Positions 5,613-9,874 of a stretch of 9,874 nt of DNA are shown piece by piece. The notes under the pieces were generated by a model, which made no database searches, was not told where the DNA came from, and saw only the letters and a program-made list of their open reading frames with translations. The position numbers and the translations under genes are program-made. Numbering within the stretch: position 1 is the first letter of the stretch; each line of letters begins with the position of its first letter. Origin of the DNA: an uncultured Methylophilus sp. (GTDB lineage Bacteria; Pseudomonadota; Gammaproteobacteria; Burkholderiales; Methylophilaceae); assembly GCA_936943315.1 (NCBI GenBank), contig CAKZJM010000333.1, positions 1-9,874 of the forward strand, read 5' to 3'.

Positions 5613-6962
5613 ATGTTTGAGAAGATACTGATTGCCAACCGCGGCGAAATAGCCCTGCGCGTGCAACGTGCGTGCCGCGAATTGGGGATTAAAACCGTCG
5701 CTGTGCACTCTGAAGCTGACCGTGATGCCAAATACGTCAAACTCGCTGATGAGTCGGTCTGTATTGGCCCAGCCCCTTCTGCCAAAAGTTACCTGAACAT
5801 TCCGGCGGTGATCAGTGCAGCCGAAGTGACAGATGCCCAGGCCATTCACCCAGGCTATGGTTTCCTGTCCGAAAATGCCGATTTTGCCGAGCGCGTCGAA
5901 CAAAGCGGATTTATTTTTATTGGCCCGCGTGCTGAAACCATTCGCTTGATGGGCGACAAGGTGTCTGCCAAAGACGCCATGAAAAAAGCCGGTGTGCCTT
6001 GCGTGCCAGGTTCTGATGGCGCCCTGACGGACGATCCGGCTGAAACCATCAAGACAGCCAAACGTATTGGCTACCCGGTCATTATTAAAGCGGCTGGCGG
6101 CGGCGGTGGCCGTGGCATGCGCGTGGTGCATACCGAGGCTGCGTTACTCAACGCCGTGAACATGACTAAAGCCGAAGCGCAAAGTGCCTTTGGTAACCCC
6201 ATGGTTTACATGGAAAAGTTTCTGGAAAATCCTCGCCATATTGAGATCCAGATTTTGGCTGATCAGCATGGCAATGCGGTTTACCTGGGTGACCGTGACT
6301 GCTCCATGCAGCGTCGCCACCAAAAAATCATTGAAGAAGCGCCTTCACCATTGTTGCCGGCAAGATTACGCGACAAAATTGGTGAACGCTGCGCTGAGGC
6401 GTGCCGCAAAATTGGTTATCGCGGTGCGGGTACCTTTGAGTTTCTGTATGAAAACGGCGAATTCTACTTTATCGAGATGAACACACGTTTGCAGGTAGAG
6501 CATACAGTCACCGAAATGATTACGGGAATCGACCTGGTGCAACAGCAGATTTTTGTTGCGGCGGGTGAAAAGTTACCTTTCCGTCAGCGGGATATCGTAC
6601 TCAATGGTCATGCCATTGAATGCCGTATCAACGCAGAGGATCCTTACACATTTGTGCCTTCTCCTGGCTTTATCAACCGCTTCCATATGCCGGGCGGTCC
6701 AGGCGTGCGTATGGATACCCATGTGTACGGCGGTTATACCGTGCCACCACACTATGACTCCATGATCGGTAAGCTAATCACGCACGGCGCGACACGCGAA
6801 CAGGCAATTGCCAGAATGCGTGTGGCCTTGTCCGAGATGTATGTGGAGGGCATTAAAACCAATACGCCCTTGCATGCTGACCTGATGGCCGATTTGGCTT
6901 TCCAGCAAGGCGGAACCAGCATTCACTACCTGGAGCAAAAGCTGGGTATCAGCTCTAAATAA
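5613..6962 (+). CDS. accC: Biotin carboxylase subunit of acetyl-CoA carboxylase
   Basis: AccC uses ATP and bicarbonate to carboxylate the biotin on AccB. The 449 residues match E. coli AccC in length, and functional residues fall at the same numbers: K116, K159 and the glycine-rich ATP loop GGGGGRGMR (162-170), then C230 and K238, E288 with R292 in EMNTRLQVEH, and R338. The domain order is biotin-carboxylase N-terminal (about 1-115), ATP-grasp (about 116-320) and C-terminal (about 336-445). The ATG at 5613 has GGAG at proper spacing. An upstream ATG at 5494 encodes the same first eleven residues but is out of frame and cannot make AccC. The stop codon shares one base with the prmA ATG (TAATG), indicating coupling. 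Confidence 0.98.
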   Translation: MFEKILIANRGEIALRVQRACRELGIKTVAVHSEADRDAKYVKLADESVCIGPAPSAKSYLNIPAVISAAEVTDAQAIHPGYGFLSENADFAERVEQSGFIFIGPRAETIRLMGDKVSAKDAMKKAGVPCVPGSDGALTDDPAETIKTAKRIGYPVIIKAAGGGGGRGMRVVHTEAALLNAVNMTKAEAQSAFGNPMVYMEKFLENPRHIEIQILADQHGNAVYLGDRDCSMQRRHQKIIEEAPSPLLPARLRDKIGERCAEACRKIGYRGAGTFEFLYENGEFYFIEMNTRLQVEHTVTEMITGIDLVQQQIFVAAGEKLPFRQRDIVLNGHAIECRINAEDPYTFVPSPGFINRFHMPGGPGVRMDTHVYGGYTVPPHYDSMIGKLITHGATREQAIARMRVALSEMYVEGIKTNTPLHADLMADLAFQQGGTSIHYLEQKLGISSK

Positions 6963-7867
6963 TGTTGCATTGGCTGTTACTTAAAATTCAATCGACCGAG
7001 CCGCAGGCCGAGGCGCTCAGTGACGTGCTCATGGAAAACGGCGCCTTGTCCGTCAGCATAGAAGATGCGCACGCAGACACCCTGGCCGAACAGGCCATTT
7101 TTGGCGAACCGGGTGATCCGCCACCTGGCATCTGGCAGCAAAATGTGGTCACAGCCATGCTCGATGCTGAGGCTGATGTGCAGGCGTTGCTGGCGAAGGT
7201 GCAAGCAGAATTGCAACTGGATGGGGTGAAATACCACGTTGAGCAGATTGAAGAACAGGACTGGGTGCGCGCCACCCAAGCACAGTTTGATCCTATCCGC
7301 GTCACCGACCAGCTGTGGATTGTGCCTTCTTGGCATGAAGCGCCGAATGCTGAGGCGATCAATATCGTTCTGGACCCGGGCCTGGCGTTTGGTACCGGCA
7401 GTCACCCAACCACACATTTATGCTTGAGCTGGCTGGCACAGTTACCCAAGCCCTTGTTGGATAACGCTAATGTGCTGGATTATGGCTGTGGCTCTGGCAT
7501 TTTGGCGATTGCTGCGAAAATGCTGGGGGCAAAAAGTGCGACGGGAGTCGATATCGACCCGCAAGCGGTGATTGCCAGCCGGGATAATGCAGCCAATAAC
7601 CAGGTGGATGCGATCTTCTATGATTCTGCAGATTATCTGCACGAGCCGTTTGATATCGTGGTGGCCAATATTCTTTCCAGCGCCTTGATGGTGTTGGCGC
7701 CGGTGATTGCCAAATCTTGCAAAAATGGCGGCAAAGTTGCATTATCGGGCATATTGGATAGCCAGCAGGAGATGTTGCTGGCACATTACTCACAGTGGTT
7801 TGAAATGGATGCCCCCATCCAGCAAGATGGATGGGTCTTGCTGACGGGAACCAGAAAATGTCCTTGA
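6962..7867 (+). CDS. prmA: Ribosomal protein L11 methyltransferase
   Basis: A cytoplasmic S-adenosylmethionine-dependent enzyme that trimethylates amino groups on ribosomal protein L11. The 301 residues comprise an N-terminal L11-recognition domain (about 1-60), a linker, and a Rossmann methyltransferase domain. Diagnostic segments are LDPGLAFGTGSHPTT (137-151), motif I DYGCGSG (173-179), VDID (196-199) and the catalytic-loop segment ANIL (235-238). The start overlaps the accC stop by one base, so ribosomes can re-initiate directly. The accC-prmA order is common in beta- and gammaproteobacteria. The last 10 bases overlap the next gene. L11 methylation is dispensable in E. coli. Confidence 0.97.
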   Translation: MLHWLLLKIQSTEPQAEALSDVLMENGALSVSIEDAHADTLAEQAIFGEPGDPPPGIWQQNVVTAMLDAEADVQALLAKVQAELQLDGVKYHVEQIEEQDWVRATQAQFDPIRVTDQLWIVPSWHEAPNAEAINIVLDPGLAFGTGSHPTTHLCLSWLAQLPKPLLDNANVLDYGCGSGILAIAAKMLGAKSATGVDIDPQAVIASRDNAANNQVDAIFYDSADYLHEPFDIVVANILSSALMVLAPVIAKSCKNGGKVALSGILDSQQEMLLAHYSQWFEMDAPIQQDGWVLLTGTRKCP

Positions 7868-8730
7868 TTACGGCCTGCCCGGCCTGCCAAACACAATTCG
7901 AAGTCACTGACGAACAGCTGCAAGCCTATGCAGGCAAAGTCCGTTGCGGGGAGTGCGATCATGTATTTGATGCCCGCTCGCATTTGCTGAGTTCAGCGAC
8001 TCCGGTTGAGGCTGACGCGGGTGCAGCCATTGCCAGTGAGGCTGAAGTTTATTTCAAAGTGAGTGCAGAAGCAGCGCAGGCAGAGACCAACACTGTCACG
8101 CCTGACATTTCTCTGCAGCCGGATGTGGTGTTAGACGATGCACTGAGCCCATCGTGGAACCTGCGTCTTGATGACACTGAAAATACGCAGCCCGAAATCC
8201 CCGCCTTTTTACGTAGTGTCTCCCTTGATGAACGGCCAGTGCCAGCAGCGAGTCCTGTCAGCCTGTGGTTATTCCGCACTTTGTCCGCGCTATTGCTGCT
8301 CACGTTATTGCTGCAAGGCCTCTATTTTATGCGTACCAGCCTGGCCGCCAATTATCCGCATACCAAGCCCTTTTTACTGGCATTGTGCAAGCCGCTGCAT
8401 TGTGAGCTCAGTTTGCCGCATGATATTGCCCAGCTAACCATTGATGATGCAGATATCCAGGAACACAAGGAGCGTCAGGGGGTGTTGACCTTTTCCAGTG
8501 TGCTCATGAATCACGGAGCAGTGGTGCAGGCTTACCCCAAGGTCGAGCTGACGCTGACCAACACGGCTGATGAAGCGGTGTTGCGTAAAATCCTCAACCC
8601 GGCTGACTATCTGCCATCAACCGTCAACCACACTGCCGGGCTGGCTCCGCAGCAAGAGCAATCAGTGAAAGTGTTGCTAGGTGTAGACGAAAAACTGGTC
8701 ACCGGTTTCCGCGTGGCCATTGCCTATTAA
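7858..8730 (+). CDS. Zinc-ribbon, single-pass membrane protein with DUF3426 domain
   Basis: A 290-residue protein of unknown function in a family usually found beside prmA in betaproteobacteria. The N-terminal MJ0042-type zinc finger has C7-x2-C10 and C30-x2-C33. An acidic, low-complexity cytoplasmic linker (about 45-133) follows, then one membrane helix (about 136-158). The C-terminal DUF3426 domain (about 165-290) should be periplasmic and keeps a cysteine pair, C177 and C182, in LCKPLHC. I chose the ATG at 7858 over one at 7831 because the zinc finger then starts near residue 6, as is usual, and the overlap with prmA is only 10 bp. It is the last gene of the aroQ-acc run and converges on oxyR. 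A sensor or envelope scaffold role can be guessed from its topology only. Confidence 0.85.
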   Translation: MSLITACPACQTQFEVTDEQLQAYAGKVRCGECDHVFDARSHLLSSATPVEADAGAAIASEAEVYFKVSAEAAQAETNTVTPDISLQPDVVLDDALSPSWNLRLDDTENTQPEIPAFLRSVSLDERPVPAASPVSLWLFRTLSALLLLTLLLQGLYFMRTSLAANYPHTKPFLLALCKPLHCELSLPHDIAQLTIDDADIQEHKERQGVLTFSSVLMNHGAVVQAYPKVELTLTNTADEAVLRKILNPADYLPSTVNHTAGLAPQQEQSVKVLLGVDEKLVTGFRVAIAY

Positions 8731-8746
8731 GCTTCGCTCCCGGGCG

Positions 8747-9643
8747 TTAAATCTGCGCCTGATGTTCCCCCACCTCTGCCATCACTTTTTCCAACACCTC
8801 AATCGCGGCCGTGCGCACAAAACTTTTACGCCAGGCCAAAGCAATGCGGCGGCTAGGTGCAGGCTTGCTAAACGGGATCACCCGAATCAGCGGGTTTTGA
8901 TAACGTGCCGCTGTCGCCATGGCGGGTAACACGGTGATTCCCAGGTTTGAGGCGACCATATTGCGTATGGTTTCCAACGAGTTGCCTTGTAATACTTCGC
9001 CTTTACGGCTCAGTTCGGGGCAAGCCTGGGTGACTTGATTGCTGAAACAGTGGCCGGTGTTGAGCAACAACACTTTTTCGCTGCTGAGCTCATCGGCATT
9101 CACGCTTTTGCGTCCGGCCCAGGGGTGATTCACCGGCACTACCACATTAAAATCTTCATCATAAAGCGGAGTGGTTTCTATGCCGGGCACATCAAACGGC
9201 AGGGCGATCACCGCAGCATCAATCACGCCATTTTTAAGCTGTTGCTCCAGGGTGGCCGTAATATTTTCCTCGACCTCCAAAGGCATGTGCGGTGCGGTCT
9301 TTACCAGGGGCGGAATAATCTCTGGTAGCAAGTAAGGCCCTACCGAGTGAATCATGCCCAATTTAAACGGGCCATTCAACGGGTCATTACCCAGTTTTGC
9401 CATGTCTTTGATCTTGGCCGCCTGCTCTAGCACAATGTTTGCCTGCGCAATAATCTGTTCGCCGATCCCGGTCGGGGTGACCTCGTTGCGGTTACGCTCA
9501 AACAATGACACACCCAATTCTTCTTCCAGTTTTTTAATGCCCAAACTGAGGGCAGGTTGTGTCACAAAACATTTCTCTGCCGCCCGGCGAAAGTTGCGCT
9601 CTTGCGCCACGGCCAGCACAAATTTCAATTCGATTAAAGTCAT
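8747..9643 (-). CDS. oxyR: Peroxide-sensing LysR-type regulator OxyR
   Basis: A 298-residue LysR-family transcription factor. The winged helix-turn-helix covers about 1-60 (FRRAAEKCFVTQPALSLGIKKLE) and the effector domain about 90-290. GHCFSNQVTQAC places cysteines at 199 and 208, exactly the numbers of the peroxide-reactive pair of E. coli OxyR. GPYLLP (102-107) and SLETIRNMV (222-230) also match OxyR closely. In the known mechanism, H2O2 oxidises C199 and an intramolecular disulfide with C208 switches DNA binding and activates antioxidant genes. The ATG at 9643 has GGGAGAG upstream at short spacing. The 16-bp gap to the convergent zinc-ribbon gene shows no clear terminator. The assignment as OxyR and not another LysR protein is strong; the regulon is not visible apart from the divergent transcript. 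Confidence 0.93.
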   Translation of the reverse strand: MTLIELKFVLAVAQERNFRRAAEKCFVTQPALSLGIKKLEEELGVSLFERNRNEVTPTGIGEQIIAQANIVLEQAAKIKDMAKLGNDPLNGPFKLGMIHSVGPYLLPEIIPPLVKTAPHMPLEVEENITATLEQQLKNGVIDAAVIALPFDVPGIETTPLYDEDFNVVVPVNHPWAGRKSVNADELSSEKVLLLNTGHCFSNQVTQACPELSRKGEVLQGNSLETIRNMVASNLGITVLPAMATAARYQNPLIRVIPFSKPAPSRRIALAWRKSFVRTAAIEVLEKVMAEVGEHQAQI

Positions 9644-9667
9644 GGTTCTCTCCCAGCCTATTTCAGA

Positions 9668-9704
9668 ATAGTGTAATACGATTAATTTTATTAATCAATA
9701 ATAT
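9668..9704. promoter_or_regulatory. Candidate OxyR binding site between oxyR and the divergent ORF
   Basis: The E. coli OxyR site is four tetrads, ATAG-N7-CTAT-N7-ATAG-N7-CTAT. Here the same spacing gives ATAG (9668), CGAT (9679), ATTA (9690) and ATAT (9701), matching 12 of 16 bases. Inside it lies a perfect inverted repeat, GATTAAT-TTT-ATTAATC (9680-9696), which also fits the LysR T-N11-A rule. The region is very AT-rich, so part of the match is expected by chance. Position supports it: it overlaps the oxyR promoter and lies 37 bp upstream of the divergent -10. Confidence 0.45.
9670..9698 (-). promoter_or_regulatory. Putative oxyR promoter
   Basis: On the minus strand TTGATT (9698-9693) and TACACT (9675-9670) are separated by 17 nt, each matching four of six consensus bases. 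The -10 lies 26 nt upstream of the oxyR ATG. The promoter sits within the candidate OxyR site, the arrangement expected for negative autoregulation as in E. coli. Confidence 0.4.
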
Positions 9705-9717
9705 CAAAACATACAAT

Positions 9718-9746
9718 TATGCAAATTAATCTGGTCTCTCTAGAAT
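9718..9746 (+). promoter_or_regulatory. Putative divergent promoter upstream of the 23-codon ORF
   Basis: TAGAAT (9741-9746) matches the -10 consensus at five of six positions. The best hexamer 17 nt upstream, TATGCA (9718-9723), is a poor -35, which is common for promoters that need an activator. A start near 9753 would leave a leader of about 30 nt before the ORF at 9783. OxyR activation is inferred from the site upstream. Confidence 0.45.
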
Positions 9747-9782
9747 AGCTTCCATGCAGTCATCGAGAGATTAAGGAGAAAT

Positions 9783-9854
9783 ATGTTTACCTGGTTATAT
9801 CACGAGCAATCCGCGTTACAAGAACTGCTGGCCGCTTACGCTGCCAGTGTTTAA
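9783..9854 (+). CDS. 23-codon small ORF divergent from oxyR
   Basis: The ORF starts with ATG and is preceded by AAGGAG four nt upstream, the strongest Shine-Dalgarno sequence in the intergenic regions of this window, behind a plausible promoter. The predicted peptide begins MFTWLYHEQS and its second half is an Ala/Leu-rich stretch with helical character; it ends at TAA (9852-9854). I do not recognise it. It may be a genuine small protein, a leader peptide for a gene beyond the window, or a gene broken by an early stop. An ATG at 9868 sits just before the window end, but nothing can be said of that frame. Confidence 0.45.
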   Translation: MFTWLYHEQSALQELLAAYAASV

Positions 9855-9874
9855 ATCAATTTATTTTATGATGA

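Larger units (their letters stand above)
5494..5648 (+). repeat. Imperfect 36-nt direct repeat of the accC start flanking an 83-nt insert
   Basis: Copy 1 is 5494-5529 and copy 2 is 5613-5648, the true accC start. They match at 32 of 36 positions. The four differences are all at third codon positions (AAA/AAG, ATT/ATA, ATC/ATT, GAC/GAA), and three are silent. The longest exact stretch is GCCAACCGCGGCGA (14 nt). The offset of 119 nt is not a multiple of three. The 83 nt between the copies (5530-5612) contain two inverted repeats and the ribosome site (GGAG) used by accC. Confidence 0.9.

Noticed and set aside
9735..9770. TCTCTC/GAGAGA inverted repeat around the leader of the 23-codon ORF
   Set aside because: The left arm lies upstream of the predicted transcription start, so it would not form in the RNA; low-complexity repeats like this arise easily.

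Overview
The window looks like chromosomal core sequence from a betaproteobacterium. The gene order aroQ-accB-accC-prmA followed by a zinc-ribbon/DUF3426 gene, with cutA-dsbD-tlpA in front, is typical of that class. Moderate GC and protein style make a methylotroph-like lineage (Methylophilaceae) plausible, but this is an impression and was not tested. I saw no transposase, integrase, tRNA, rRNA or CRISPR array.

Layout. Bases 1-158 are non-coding and hold inverted repeats, including a likely terminator. Bases 159-1645 (minus) hold a ferredoxin-flavoprotein reductase downstream of an fxsA-type membrane protein gene. Only 29 bp away, a plus-strand run begins: cutA, dsbD and tlpA, with dsbD overlapping both neighbours by 8 bp. 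These form a periplasmic thiol-reduction module. After a 195-bp AT-rich gap comes the second plus-strand run: aroQ (shikimate pathway), accB and accC (the biotin carrier and biotin carboxylase of acetyl-CoA carboxylase), prmA (L11 methyltransferase) and a zinc-ribbon membrane protein gene. From accC onward the genes overlap by 1-10 bp. Convergent to this is an oxyR-type peroxide sensor gene (8747-9643, minus). Its upstream region carries a promoter, a probable OxyR site and, divergently, a promoter with a strong Shine-Dalgarno sequence in front of a 23-codon ORF.

The genes are mostly housekeeping. DsbD passes cytoplasmic electrons across the membrane and the anchored TlpA-like protein is a natural acceptor. 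AccB and AccC work together in the first step of fatty acid synthesis. OxyR senses peroxide and probably controls itself and the divergent transcript.

The least ordinary part is the accB-accC junction. The first 36 nt of accC are present twice, 119 nt apart, with 32/36 identity and every difference at a third codon position. The 83 nt between the copies hold a perfect 16-bp palindrome and a 7-bp hairpin. The upstream copy opens a 38-codon ORF that stops 2 nt before the real accC start. It looks like the scar of an insertion or partial duplication that rebuilt the accC 5' end, and it may now act as a translated leader.
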